Made by a program: the position numbers and the translations under genes. This document shows positions 25,505-33,960 of a stretch of DNA of 64,000 bases, piece after piece. The stretch is taken from positions 3,849,001-3,913,000 of the forward strand of contig NZ_JACHNC010000001.1 in assembly GCF_014205215.1 (NCBI RefSeq). The letters run 5' to 3'. The DNA comes from Actinoplanes lobatus. GTDB taxonomy: Bacteria > Actinomycetota > Actinomycetes > Mycobacteriales > Micromonosporaceae. How positions within the stretch are numbered: position 1 is the first letter of the stretch; every line of letters begins with the position of its first letter. A model generated the notes under the pieces. It saw only the letters and a program-made list of their open reading frames with translations. It was not told where the DNA came from and did not search any database.

Positions 25505-26221
25505 CTATACCGCCGGGCTCGCCGCGGCGAGCCGTTCGTTCCGGAGGCGCTCGCTCCAGGTGTCGTCGAGGGGGGTGAGCCTATCCGCGCCGGTGGACCA
25601 GCGAAGGAGCAGATCGGCTATCGCCGGGTTGCGGGCCAGCGCCGGGCCGTGCGAATACGTCCCCAGGATCTTGCCCGCCCAGGCGCCCTCGGTCTGGCCG
25701 TCGTTGCCGATGCCGCCGGTCACCCGGGCGAGTGGTGCGGCGTGCGCGCCCAGATGGGTACGCCCGCCGTGGTTCTCGAATCCGGTCAGTGGAGGCAGGC
25801 CGAGCCGCGGGTCGATGTCACCGCGCAACTCGCCGACCGCCCGGGTCTCGCCCCGGTCGGAGGTGATGTCGAGCAGTCCCAGCCCGGCGCACTTGGCCCC
25901 CTTGGCATAGAACGAGTGACCGAGGAGCTGGTAACCCGCGCAGATGGAGAGGATCGCGGCGCCCTGGTTGACCGCCTGGTGCAGGCCTCCGTCGGCGAGC
26001 AGGTGCTGAGCCGCCAGGGCCTGGGGGCCGTCCTCGCCGCCGCCGATCAGGTAGATGTCGGCGCTGTTCGGCACCCGCTGGTCGGACCGGACCTCGTAGG
26101 TCTCCACCGGGATGCCACGGTCGGCGGCCCGGCGGGCCAGGATGAGCAGGTTGCCCCGGTCGCCGTACGTCGACAGCAGATCCGGGTAGATCCACACGAT
26201 CCGCAGGGACTCAGTTGACAC
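25505..26221 (-). CDS. gatD: Lipid II isoglutaminyl synthase, glutaminase subunit GatD
   Basis: 238 residues from GTG 26221. Class I glutamine amidotransferase of the CobB/CobQ type, with nucleophile Cys94 in LSICAGYQLLG and His191 in TYSHGP; the Cys position equals that of Staphylococcus aureus GatD. It releases ammonia from glutamine for MurT, which amidates D-Glu of lipid II to D-isoglutamine. It overlaps the murT 3' end by 11 nt, the usual tight murT-gatD pairing. Confidence 0.95.
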   Translation of the reverse strand: MSTESLRIVWIYPDLLSTYGDRGNLLILARRAADRGIPVETYEVRSDQRVPNSADIYLIGGGEDGPQALAAQHLLADGGLHQAVNQGAAILSICAGYQLLGHSFYAKGAKCAGLGLLDITSDRGETRAVGELRGDIDPRLGLPPLTGFENHGGRTHLGAHAAPLARVTGGIGNDGQTEGAWAGKILGTYSHGPALARNPAIADLLLRWSTGADRLTPLDDTWSERLRNERLAAASPAV

Positions 26222-27443
26222 GGTCCAACTCCGCTCGGATGTCCTGGAACGCCGTGTAGTTGGCGATCACCTCGAGGCGGCCGGGCGGAACGGACCGCAG
26301 CGCCTCGTCGAAACTGTTTACGTGCCGGAAGGGCACGTGGTTCACCTGGAGGCGGACCGCCAGGTCGAACGCCCGGTCACCGGTGATCAGCACCGGCCGG
26401 TCGCGCAGCGGCGAGAAGTCGACGTCGTAGAGCCACGACGTGTCCAGGCCGTCGGGGTCGCGGGCGTTGATGGAGAGCAGTGTCGGCGCCTGGTCGGCCA
26501 TGTCGAAGGCCTCCAACCAGCTTGCCGGGTTCTTCGCCAGCAACAAGCGGATGTTGCGACCGTCACGGTCGACCTGGGCGTACCGCCCGGCGATCGACGC
26601 CACCCGGGAGAGCCGGGGGAGCGCCTCGATCGGGCGGACCCCGAACTCGCCGGCCACGGCCAGCGCGGTGGCGGCGTTACCGATGTTCACCCGGCCGGGC
26701 AGCTGGAGCTTCACCAGATGCCAGTCGCCGCGGGGGTCGATCACGCCCTCGTCCTCGACCACCCACTGCGGGCGCGGGCGGCGCAGCGGGCAGCCGGTGC
26801 ACCACCAGTCGCCGCCGGACCGCTCGATCGGGTGGCCGCTCTCCGGGCAGACGAACGAGTCGTCGTGCCAGCGCTGGCCGGCGCTGAACCAGGTGGTCTG
26901 CGGGCTGCTGCTGGCCGCCCACACCACCATCGGGTCGTCGGCGTTGGCGACCACCCGGATGTCGGGGTGACCGGCCAGCGTGGTCTTCCACAGCTGCGCC
27001 ATCATGGCCACCTCCTTCGCCCGGTCGAGCTGGTCGCGGGAGAGGTTGAGCAGGGCCACCACCTTGGGCCGGGTCTGGTCGATGACCTGGGGCAGGTAGT
27101 GCTCGTCCACCTCCAGCACGGCGAACGGGGTGTGCCCCTCCTTCGCCAGCGCCGAGGTGTGGCCGGTCGGCATGTTGGCGCCGAACGAGTTGGTGGCGAC
27201 CCGGCCGAGCACACCGACGGCGGCCGCGGTGAGCCGGGTCGTGGTGGTCTTGCCGTTGGTGCCGGAGACCAGCGCGACGGCGCGGCCCGAGGCGAGGTGG
27301 GCGAGGAGATCGGGGTCGATCTTCAGACCGATCCAGCCACCGATCACCGAGCCGTCGCCGCGACCGGCGGCCCTGGAGAGCGCGGCCGCGGTCTTCGACA
27401 CGGAGGTCGCGACCTTGGCGATGAGAGGCATTCCGTCCGTCAC
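26211..27443 (-). CDS. murT: Lipid II isoglutaminyl synthase, ligase subunit MurT
   Basis: 410 residues from GTG 27443 (ATG 27431 is an alternative). Mur ligase central domain with ATP loop SGTNGKTTTTR (residues 60-70), followed by VNIGNAATALA and a C-terminal DUF1727 region (GRNIRLLLAKNPASWLEA). The MurT zinc ribbon is inserted at about 199-218, but it has Cys199, Cys215 and Cys218 with Ser202 where the fourth cysteine is expected; His204 is nearby. Together with GatD it amidates the peptide stem of lipid II. Confidence 0.95.
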   Translation of the reverse strand: MTDGMPLIAKVATSVSKTAAALSRAAGRGDGSVIGGWIGLKIDPDLLAHLASGRAVALVSGTNGKTTTTRLTAAAVGVLGRVATNSFGANMPTGHTSALAKEGHTPFAVLEVDEHYLPQVIDQTRPKVVALLNLSRDQLDRAKEVAMMAQLWKTTLAGHPDIRVVANADDPMVVWAASSSPQTTWFSAGQRWHDDSFVCPESGHPIERSGGDWWCTGCPLRRPRPQWVVEDEGVIDPRGDWHLVKLQLPGRVNIGNAATALAVAGEFGVRPIEALPRLSRVASIAGRYAQVDRDGRNIRLLLAKNPASWLEAFDMADQAPTLLSINARDPDGLDTSWLYDVDFSPLRDRPVLITGDRAFDLAVRLQVNHVPFRHVNSFDEALRSVPPGRLEVIANYTAFQDIRAELDRVN

Positions 27444-27630
27444 GCCAGCGAGGGTACCGGACGCGAAGGTTACGTCGAGTTGCCAGACGGTCAAGATCAC
27501 CGACCACTTCGGCTTTTGCGAGGTCCGGACGATTCGGACGTGCTCCCAACTGGGTGACGGACTTTTTCTGTGTCCTGATTCACCCGTAACCGTCGACCAA
27601 GCGTCACTGTTCCAACACCCTGTGTGGCGG

Positions 27631-27671
27631 CATTTGTCTCGCGGAGATAACAAATTGGACAGCGACAAATG
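27631..27671. promoter_or_regulatory. Inverted repeat, possible operator
   Basis: CATTTGTC (27631-27638) and GACAAATG (27664-27671) form a perfect 8-bp dyad with a 25-bp spacer; flanking GGC and CGC bases extend the symmetry. It lies in the AT-richer divergent region between murT and the riboswitch-controlled hydrolase gene, where promoters for both must lie. The binding protein is unknown. Confidence 0.4.
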
Positions 27672-27836
27672 TGCCAAACACGGAGAGTGATCAATGCGCC
27701 GCTGACGATCATGGCCGAATTCGGGTAGCAAGGACTCGCCGGCGGCACACCGCCCGCCGGCCGCACCGGACCGGTTCACGCCGAGCCCTGCCCCGGACCG
27801 GACGGTGCGACACCGCAGTTGGCCAGACCAAAACAA

Positions 27837-27998
27837 GGCAATCGGGGGCAGGGACGGGGGACCCATATCCGGTCTCTCCCGCGACGCCCGGCTTCCACGG
27901 GTGACGCATCCGGGAGCGACCTTGGGGTGAAGCCGCACCCACCCGCGGCCGGGCATGCCTTCCCGCCCGAACCCGACAGCTAACCTCGCAGGCGTGCC
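27837..27998 (+). promoter_or_regulatory. c-di-AMP riboswitch (ydaO-yuaA type)
   Basis: The leader has the conserved blocks of this class in order: an AATCGGGGGCAGGGAC start, GGGGTGAAGCCGC in the middle (27924-27936), and the hallmark 3' block with CGAACCCGACAGCTAACC (27968-27985) followed by TCGCAGGCGT. It ends just before the ribosome site of an NlpC/P60 cell wall hydrolase gene. In Streptomyces and other actinobacteria this riboswitch turns off hydrolase genes when c-di-AMP is high. Confidence 0.85.
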
Positions 27999-28015
27999 GG
28001 AGGGATTTCTCTACC

Positions 28016-28828
28016 GTGCACGAACTCAGTTCGCGCCGGCGTCGTCGCACGTCCGTCGGCACCGGTACCGTCGCACTGTCCCTGGGGCTCTGCCTCTGCG
28101 CCGGCCAGTTGGTCGCCGCATCGCCGGCGGCGGCCGTGACCGCCACCGTCGCCCCGGTCACCGCGAGTGCGGCAGCCGCGAAGATCACGCCCCAGATCGC
28201 CACGAAGGCCAGCACCCGCAGCCTGGCGTGGGGCTCCACCCTCAAGGTCACCGCCAAGGTGATCGACCCGGCCACCGGCCAGGTCGCCAAGGGCACGGTC
28301 CGTCTCCAGGGCTGGAGCAACGGCGCCTGGCGTACCTGGGACACCGACACCGTCAAGGGCGGCGCGGTCACGCTGACCGCGAAGCCGACGAAGACGGTGT
28401 GGGTCCGGACCCTGTTCACCGGGACCGGGTACAACCAGCAGGCCACCAACAAGATGAAGGTCACGGTCCGCGCCAGTGGCGCCAAGGTCCTGGCCGAGGC
28501 CAAGAAGCACAAGGGCGCGCTGTACCTGTTCGGTGCGGCCGGCCCGAAGCGCTTCGACTGCTCGGGCTTCACGAAGTACGTCTACAAGAAGGCGGCCGGC
28601 AAGAGCCTGCCGCACAAGGCGAACTCGCAGCAGAAGTACGGCAAGTCCGTCTCCAGGAGCAACAAGAAGGTCGGCGACCTGATCATCTTCCGCAACGGGT
28701 CGTACGGCTACCACGCCGGGATCTACGCCGGGAACGGCTACGTCTACGACTCGCCGCACAGCGGGGCCCGGGTCGGCAAGCACAAGATCTGGAACAACAA
28801 CTATGTGGTGCGGCGCCTCGTCGCGTAG
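28016..28828 (+). CDS. Secreted NlpC/P60 peptidoglycan endopeptidase
   Basis: 270 residues from GTG 28016, with GGAGGG at 27999-28004. Signal peptide with basic SRRRRRTS and hydrophobic core to about residue 40 (SPAAA). The middle (about 55-155) is a beta-rich region like bacterial cell-surface adhesion/stalk domains. The C-terminal C40 peptidase has Cys182 (RFDCSGF), His233 (GYHAGIY) and a third residue likely His248 (DSPHSG). It should cut peptide stems of peptidoglycan outside the cell. The riboswitch upstream links its level to c-di-AMP and so to turgor or wall stress. Confidence 0.93.
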   Translation: MHELSSRRRRRTSVGTGTVALSLGLCLCAGQLVAASPAAAVTATVAPVTASAAAAKITPQIATKASTRSLAWGSTLKVTAKVIDPATGQVAKGTVRLQGWSNGAWRTWDTDTVKGGAVTLTAKPTKTVWVRTLFTGTGYNQQATNKMKVTVRASGAKVLAEAKKHKGALYLFGAAGPKRFDCSGFTKYVYKKAAGKSLPHKANSQQKYGKSVSRSNKKVGDLIIFRNGSYGYHAGIYAGNGYVYDSPHSGARVGKHKIWNNNYVVRRLVA

Positions 28829-28855
28829 GACCCGTAGTAAGTAAGGAACAGCGCT

Positions 28856-28888
28856 GTGGGGTGTGACCCGGTCCGGGTCACACCCCAC
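28856..28888 (+). terminator. Terminator of the NlpC/P60 gene
   Basis: Nearly uninterrupted 16-bp stem (28856-28871 with 28873-28888, GTGGGGTGTGACCCGG against its complement) with practically no loop, 28 nt after the stop codon. Confidence 0.85.
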
Positions 28889-28911
28889 GGGCGTCTCCAC
28901 TTTCCTCCACG

Positions 28912-28945
28912 CACCCGCCCCCGAGGCCTCCGGGGCGGGTGTTTT
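28912..28945 (+). terminator. Second, T-tailed terminator upstream of mraZ
   Basis: CACCCGCCCC (28912-28921), 10-nt loop, GGGGCGGGTG (28932-28941) and TTTT. Together with the hairpin 24 nt before it, this insulates the dcw cluster from upstream transcription. Confidence 0.88.
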
Positions 28946-29000
28946 CGTACCCGGAGCGCCCGATGTCGGAAACCGGACGGGGTTGATCATGCGCTTGGCC

Positions 29001-29114
29001 CTCCACTCCGCTCCACCGCCTGTGAACAGGGCTTTCGTCCGCGAAAACGGCTCGCGAGCGATCGCTTTCGGGTTGCAGGTGGAGGGAAGTGGAGTAGAGT
29101 GGGGCGCAGTGGCA
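29001..29114 (+). promoter_or_regulatory. MraZ boxes upstream of mraZ
   Basis: TGGAG (29080), TGGAG (29090), TGGGG (29100) and TGGCA (29110) recur at exactly 10-bp intervals, the pattern bound by MraZ (TGGGN with 5-bp spacers in E. coli). Further upstream, CTCCA at 29001 and 29011 is the same box in inverse orientation, also 10 bp apart. The 17-bp arms 29001-29017 and 29078-29094 are inverted repeats with two mismatches. MraZ autoregulation of the cluster is expected; looping is speculative. Confidence 0.75.
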
Positions 29115-29211
29115 GGGGCGGAGGAGCGCAGCCGGACCTGCCGGCCCGAGTTGACAGGCGGTCCACTCCCTCCGTGAAGGAGCGGGCGCCACGGCAAAGG
29201 GGTGGGGGCCG

Positions 29212-29643
29212 ATGTTCCTCGGCACGCACACTCCGCGCCTCGACGAGAAGGGCCGGCTGATCCTCCCGGCGAAGTTCCGTGATGAGCTGGCGGGAGGTGT
29301 CGTGATCACGAAGGGGCAGGAACGCTGTCTTTACGTGTTCCCGATGCCGGAGTTCCAGAGCATCGCCGGTCAGCTCCGTGCGGCGCCGGTGACGAACAAG
29401 GCGGCCCGTGCGTACAGCCGGGTGTTCTTCGCCAGTGCGCATGACGAGGTGCCCGACAAGCAAGGCAGAGTCACGATTCCTGCCCATTTGCGGGAGTATG
29501 CCAGTCTTGGTCGCGATCTGGTGGTGATCGGCGCGAGCACCCGGGTCGAGATCTGGGACAAGCAGTCCTGGGATGACTACCTCTCGGCGAACGAGGAAGA
29601 GTTCGCCGGCATCGAGGAGGGGGTGCTGCCCGGCGGACTGTAG
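29212..29643 (+). CDS. mraZ: Transcriptional regulator MraZ
   Basis: 143 residues of the usual length. Two AbrB-like swapped-hairpin halves are seen: [25 protein letters not shown] near the start and [26 protein letters not shown] in the middle, each with the DxKGR motif. MraZ forms a ring that binds repeated boxes and represses its own dcw operon. The matching boxes lie about 100 bp upstream. It is the first gene of the cluster; 240 bp without a gene separate it from rsmH. Confidence 0.98.
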   Translation: MFLGTHTPRLDEKGRLILPAKFRDELAGGVVITKGQERCLYVFPMPEFQSIAGQLRAAPVTNKAARAYSRVFFASAHDEVPDKQGRVTIPAHLREYASLGRDLVVIGASTRVEIWDKQSWDDYLSANEEEFAGIEEGVLPGGL

Positions 29644-29885
29644 GGCGTGGCACTCGGTGGGCCGCCGCGACGGCCCGGATCGCCACTGCCGCCGTACTGC
29701 GAGATCTCCAGCCGCTCCCGCTCCTGGCGCCTCTTCCCCGGCGCCAGGCGTGCGTCCGGAGCCGGTTCGCCGGCGTGGGACAGAGCGGATGGGGATCTGG
29801 CGGTACGGAAGGTGGGCCGGGCCGGAACGGCAGTAACTGAACAACCGGGTGAGACGCGGACGGGTAAGGCAACTTGGGGGGCGAC

Positions 29886-30968
29886 ATGGGGGAGCCGCGG
29901 GGCACACACGTGCCGGTGCTGCTCGAGCGCTGCATCGAACTGCTCGCTCCCGCTCTGGAGTTGCCGGGCGCCGTCCACGTCGATTTCACGCTGGGTCTGG
30001 GCGGGCACGCCGAAGCGGTTCTGGAGCGGTTTCCGGACGTGGTCCTGGTCGGGCTCGACCGGGACACCGAGGCGCTGGCGCACGCACGGCACCGCCTCAT
30101 CCGGTTCGGCGACCGTGCACGCCTGGTGCACGCCGTCTACGACGAGCTGCCCCGGGTTCTCGCGGAGCTGGAGATCCCGGCGATCCACAGCGGACTGTTC
30201 GATCTCGGGGTGTCCTCGTTGCAGCTGGACGAGGCGGACCGCGGGTTCGCGTACGCGCAGGACGCCCCACTGGACATGCGGATGGACCAGTCCCGCGGGG
30301 CGACCGCCGAGGAGATCGTCAACGAGTACACGCCGGGTGAGCTGGTGCGCATCCTGCGGCAGTACGGCGAGGAGAAGTTCGCGCCGCGGATCGTCTCGTC
30401 GATCGTGCGGGAGCGGGCGAAGGGCCGGATCACGTCGACCGCCCGTCTGGCCGAGCTGGTGAAGGACTCCATCCCGGCCGCCGCGCGGCGAACGGGTGGA
30501 AATCCGGCAAAAAGGACTTTTCAGGCACTACGCATTGAGGTGAACGGCGAGCTGGAAGTGCTCGAGCGAGCGGTTCCTGCTGCTTTGGACGTGTTGGCGC
30601 CCAAGGGGCGTCTTGTGGTGATGAGTTATCAATCGTTGGAGGACAGGATCGTCAAGCGCGCTCTCACCGCGAGGTCGCGCAGCACCGGGCCGGTCGACCT
30701 TCCGGTCGAACTGCCCGGGACCGGTCCCAGTCTGCGGCTGCTGACCCGTGGGTCCGAGCCGCCCAGCGAGGCGGAGGTGGCGGAGAACCCGAGGGCGGCC
30801 TCGGTGAAGCTGCGCGCCGTGGAACGGATCGACGAGCAGGAGCAGAGCCAGAAGCACAACCAGGCAGCCGGGGCGGTCCGCGAACGGCCCCGGATGTCTA
30901 CAACTCGCGGGGGACGAGGGCGGTTACGCCCGGGGGCGAACGAGGAAGAGGGGGAGGGACGAGCATGA
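29886..30968 (+). CDS. rsmH: 16S rRNA (cytosine-1402 N4) methyltransferase RsmH
   Basis: 360 residues from ATG 29886 behind GGGGGG (29876-29881). The N-terminus [13 protein letters not shown] and [17 protein letters not shown] (SAM motif), [25 protein letters not shown] and [16 protein letters not shown] blocks are diagnostic. It modifies C1402 in the ribosomal P site. A basic/acidic tail of about 50 residues goes beyond the E. coli enzyme. The gene overlaps ftsL by 4 nt (ATGA). Confidence 0.97.
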   Translation: MGEPRGTHVPVLLERCIELLAPALELPGAVHVDFTLGLGGHAEAVLERFPDVVLVGLDRDTEALAHARHRLIRFGDRARLVHAVYDELPRVLAELEIPAIHSGLFDLGVSSLQLDEADRGFAYAQDAPLDMRMDQSRGATAEEIVNEYTPGELVRILRQYGEEKFAPRIVSSIVRERAKGRITSTARLAELVKDSIPAAARRTGGNPAKRTFQALRIEVNGELEVLERAVPAALDVLAPKGRLVVMSYQSLEDRIVKRALTARSRSTGPVDLPVELPGTGPSLRLLTRGSEPPSEAEVAENPRAASVKLRAVERIDEQEQSQKHNQAAGAVRERPRMSTTRGGRGRLRPGANEEEGEGRA

Positions 30969-31615
30969 GCGAGCGATCCGAAGCGCCGCGGCCGGGGGGC
31001 CGATCGGCGCAGCCGCGCGACAACGCCGGGGTGAGCCGCGATGCCGAGACCGGGCGTAACGGTGTGCGGGGGGCACGCCGGTCGTCCGGGAGTTCCGACA
31101 CGCGCCGGTCAGGGATCCGGGGCCGGAGCGCGGACAAGCCGGCCGCGTCGGTCGACGGGGCCACCGCGCTGAACATCGAGGTGACCGGCGACGCGCCGCC
31201 GATCACCGGCCGCGCCCGGCTGTGGGTCGCGCCGCCACTGCCGATCCGCGCGCCGCGGGCCACGTTCGCGGCGGCCATGATCGCCGTGGTCCTCGTCGGC
31301 GTGGTCGGCATCCTGCTGATCAACACCAAGACCGTGGAGCGGTCCTTCCGGCTCGACGCGCTCCGCAAGGAGAAGGTGGCGCTCGACAAGCGGCAGCAGG
31401 AACTGGACCGGCAGCTGGTCGAGAAGTCCGGTCCGGGCAACCTGGCCGCGGCGGCCCGCCGGCTCGGTCTGGTGCCGGCCGAGGCGCCCGCGGTGATCTG
31501 GCTGCCGGAGGGCACCATCGTCCGGACGCCGGTGCCGGGCAAGGGCGACCGGTCGGTGACCGCCTCGGACGACCTGAACCGGGCGGGCACGCCGTCCGCG
31601 GGTGCCGGGGAGTAG
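30965..31615 (+). CDS. ftsL: FtsL-like division protein
   Basis: 216 residues. A long Arg/Ser-rich cytoplasmic arm (about 1-95) leads to one membrane segment (about 99-121, [21 protein letters not shown]). Then comes a heptad-rich coiled coil ([28 protein letters not shown]) and a VP-rich end. This bitopic design and its place between rsmH and ftsI identify the FtsL/FtsB-type partner of the septal synthase; sequence conservation in the family is low. Confidence 0.88.
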   Translation: MSERSEAPRPGGRSAQPRDNAGVSRDAETGRNGVRGARRSSGSSDTRRSGIRGRSADKPAASVDGATALNIEVTGDAPPITGRARLWVAPPLPIRAPRATFAAAMIAVVLVGVVGILLINTKTVERSFRLDALRKEKVALDKRQQELDRQLVEKSGPGNLAAAARRLGLVPAEAPAVIWLPEGTIVRTPVPGKGDRSVTASDDLNRAGTPSAGAGE

Positions 31616-31621
31616 GCCGGC

Positions 31622-33904
31622 ATGACGCCGAGAAACGAGGACGAGGAACCGCGCCGGGGCAAGCAGCCCCGGCGCGGTTCGTCACGTGACCTGCCGGGCG
31701 ACGAGCAGCCCGACGACCCCCGGGAGGGCCGGCGCGGCTTCTCCAGCATCGGGGAGGCGCGGGCGTACACCCCGCGCGGCCGGACCGTGGCCGAGCGGGG
31801 GCGCCTGCCACGTACCGGGGGCCGCAACGCCGACCCGTTCCGGCCGGCGCTCCAGGTGCTCGACGGGGGCGAGAGCGGCCAGCGGACCCGTGGGCGCGGC
31901 CGCCCGGCCGAGCAGCCGCCCAGTCCTCGGGAGAGCAAGGCCGACAAGCCCCGGGAGAGCAAGGCGGGCAAGCCCCGGGAGAGCAAGGCGGACAAGCCCC
32001 GGGCCGCGGACAAACCGCGGGAACGCCAACCGGAGCGGCGGGAACGCGAGTCGTCCACCCGTACCAGGAATGCCCGTACCGGAAAAGGCGGAGCCGGACC
32101 ACGACGGACCGTGCCCAACCGGCCGAAGCCGGTCCCGGCGGAGCCGCCGAAGCTCGCCAGCAGCACCCGCCGGCTGCGGCTCGGCACCGTGCTCGCGCTG
32201 TCGTTGTTCGTCACCATCGGGGTCCGTCTCGTGGTGCTCCAGGTGGCGACCTCCCCGGAGGAGGCGGAGAGCCTGCTCAAACTGCGGGAGAACCGGCTCA
32301 GCACGGTGGCGCTGCCGGCGCCGCGCGGCAGCATCCTGGACCGGGACCGCCACGTGCTCGCGCACAGCGTGGAGGCGCGCTACGTCTACGTCGACCCGGA
32401 GAACGAGGACCTGCGCAAGGACGTGGCCGGCACCGCGGCCAAGCTGGCCCCGCTGCTCGGCATCCGGCAGTCCGAGCTGCTCGAGGACATGCGGCGCAAG
32501 CAGGTGCTCGGCAAGTGGCTGAAGTTCCGCTACCTCGCCCGTGGCGTGCCGGTCGCGGTGGCCGACGAGATCGAGGAGCTGGGCCTGCCCGGCATCTACA
32601 CGCACTCCGACGAGCGGCGTGACGTGCCCGGCCGGGACCTCGCGGCGAACCTGATCGGCTTCACCGGCGACGACCACCACGGTCTCGAGGGGATGGAGGC
32701 GCGCTACGACGACCTGCTGCACGGCACCGACGGCAAGCGGGTCTTCGAGGTCGGCACCGGCAAGAAGCTGAACCTGCCGATCCCGAGCGGATTCCAGCAG
32801 GAGACCCCGGCCCAGCCGGGCAGCTCGCTCCAGCTCACCATCGACCAGGACCTCCAGTACCAGGTGCAGCGGGTGCTCAACACGGCCGGCCGCAAGCAGA
32901 ACGCGACGGTGGGCAGCGCAGTGGTGCTGGACATCAAGACCGGCGAGGTGCTCGCCCAGGCCAGTTACCCGCCCTACAACGCCGCGGACGCCGAGAAGTA
33001 CGACGCCGACGAGCGGATCGACGCGGCCAGCAGCATCGTGACCGACCCGGGGTCGAGCCACAAGGCGTTCATCTTCGGCGCGGCCCTCCAGGAGGGCCTG
33101 ATCAAGCCGGACGAGCTCATCGAGATCGGTCCGGCGATCAAGAAGGGCGACACCAAGTTCGAGGACACCCACCCGCAGGACACCGGCACCCGGATGACCC
33201 TGCCGGGCCTGATGGCCTATTCGTCGAACGTCGGCACCATCCTGATCGCCGACCGGCTCGGCAAGGAGAAGGTCTACGAGTACCAGCAGAAGTTCGGGCT
33301 GGGGAAGGCCACCGGCGAGGGGATGCCCGGCGAGGCCGAGGGTGAACTGCTCAAGCCGGAGGACTGGAGCGGCTCCTCGTACGGCTCCGTCCCGATCGGC
33401 CACAGCGTCTCGGCGACCCTGATCCAGATGGCGGCCGGGTTCGCGGCCATCGCGAACGACGGTGTCTACATCCAGCCGCACCTGATCAAGGCGACCATCT
33501 CCGGTGAGGACGGCGAGGTGACCCCGGCCGCCGCGCCGGAGACGCACCGGGTGCTGGACACCGATGTGGCCCGCCAGCTGCGCCTGATCATGGAGGCCGT
33601 GGTCGACGTCGACGGCGGCACCGGTGGCGCTGCCGCGGTCCAGGGCTACCGGGTGGCGGGCAAGACCGGCACCGGCAAGATGCTCATCGACGGCCAGTAC
33701 ACCAGTCACAACGCCAGCTCGTTCATCGGCATGGCGCCGGCCGACAACCCGCGGTACGTGATCGGCGTATCGATGGACGTGCGGGAGGGTAGCGGCGGTG
33801 ACGTGGCGGCCCCGGCGTTCAGCGAGATGATGAACTACACCCTTCTTCATAACCATGTGCCACCGTCCGGTAGCAAGGCGCCGAAGTTCAAGATCAAGGA
33901 GTGA
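31622..33904 (+). CDS. ftsI: Septal penicillin-binding protein FtsI (PBP3)
   Basis: 760 residues. The N-terminal arm of about 180 residues is unusually long and basic, with short repeats such as KPRESKADKPRESKAG. A membrane anchor follows (LGTVLALSLFVTIGVRLVVL), then the PBP dimerisation domain beginning ENRLSTVALPAPRGSILDRDR. Transpeptidase motifs are SSHK with catalytic Ser478 and Lys481, SSN at 534-536 and KTG at 681-683. It cross-links septal peptidoglycan with FtsW. The MxRxxxE-like SSHK form replaces the more common STFK. Confidence 0.96.
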   Translation: MTPRNEDEEPRRGKQPRRGSSRDLPGDEQPDDPREGRRGFSSIGEARAYTPRGRTVAERGRLPRTGGRNADPFRPALQVLDGGESGQRTRGRGRPAEQPPSPRESKADKPRESKAGKPRESKADKPRAADKPRERQPERRERESSTRTRNARTGKGGAGPRRTVPNRPKPVPAEPPKLASSTRRLRLGTVLALSLFVTIGVRLVVLQVATSPEEAESLLKLRENRLSTVALPAPRGSILDRDRHVLAHSVEARYVYVDPENEDLRKDVAGTAAKLAPLLGIRQSELLEDMRRKQVLGKWLKFRYLARGVPVAVADEIEELGLPGIYTHSDERRDVPGRDLAANLIGFTGDDHHGLEGMEARYDDLLHGTDGKRVFEVGTGKKLNLPIPSGFQQETPAQPGSSLQLTIDQDLQYQVQRVLNTAGRKQNATVGSAVVLDIKTGEVLAQASYPPYNAADAEKYDADERIDAASSIVTDPGSSHKAFIFGAALQEGLIKPDELIEIGPAIKKGDTKFEDTHPQDTGTRMTLPGLMAYSSNVGTILIADRLGKEKVYEYQQKFGLGKATGEGMPGEAEGELLKPEDWSGSSYGSVPIGHSVSATLIQMAAGFAAIANDGVYIQPHLIKATISGEDGEVTPAAAPETHRVLDTDVARQLRLIMEAVVDVDGGTGGAAAVQGYRVAGKTGTGKMLIDGQYTSHNASSFIGMAPADNPRYVIGVSMDVREGSGGDVAAPAFSEMMNYTLLHNHVPPSGSKAPKFKIKE

Positions 33905-33960
33905 AGCGGGTCGCATGGCGTTGACAGCAAGTCCCCGGGTACGGGGTAGGGTCTGACGCC

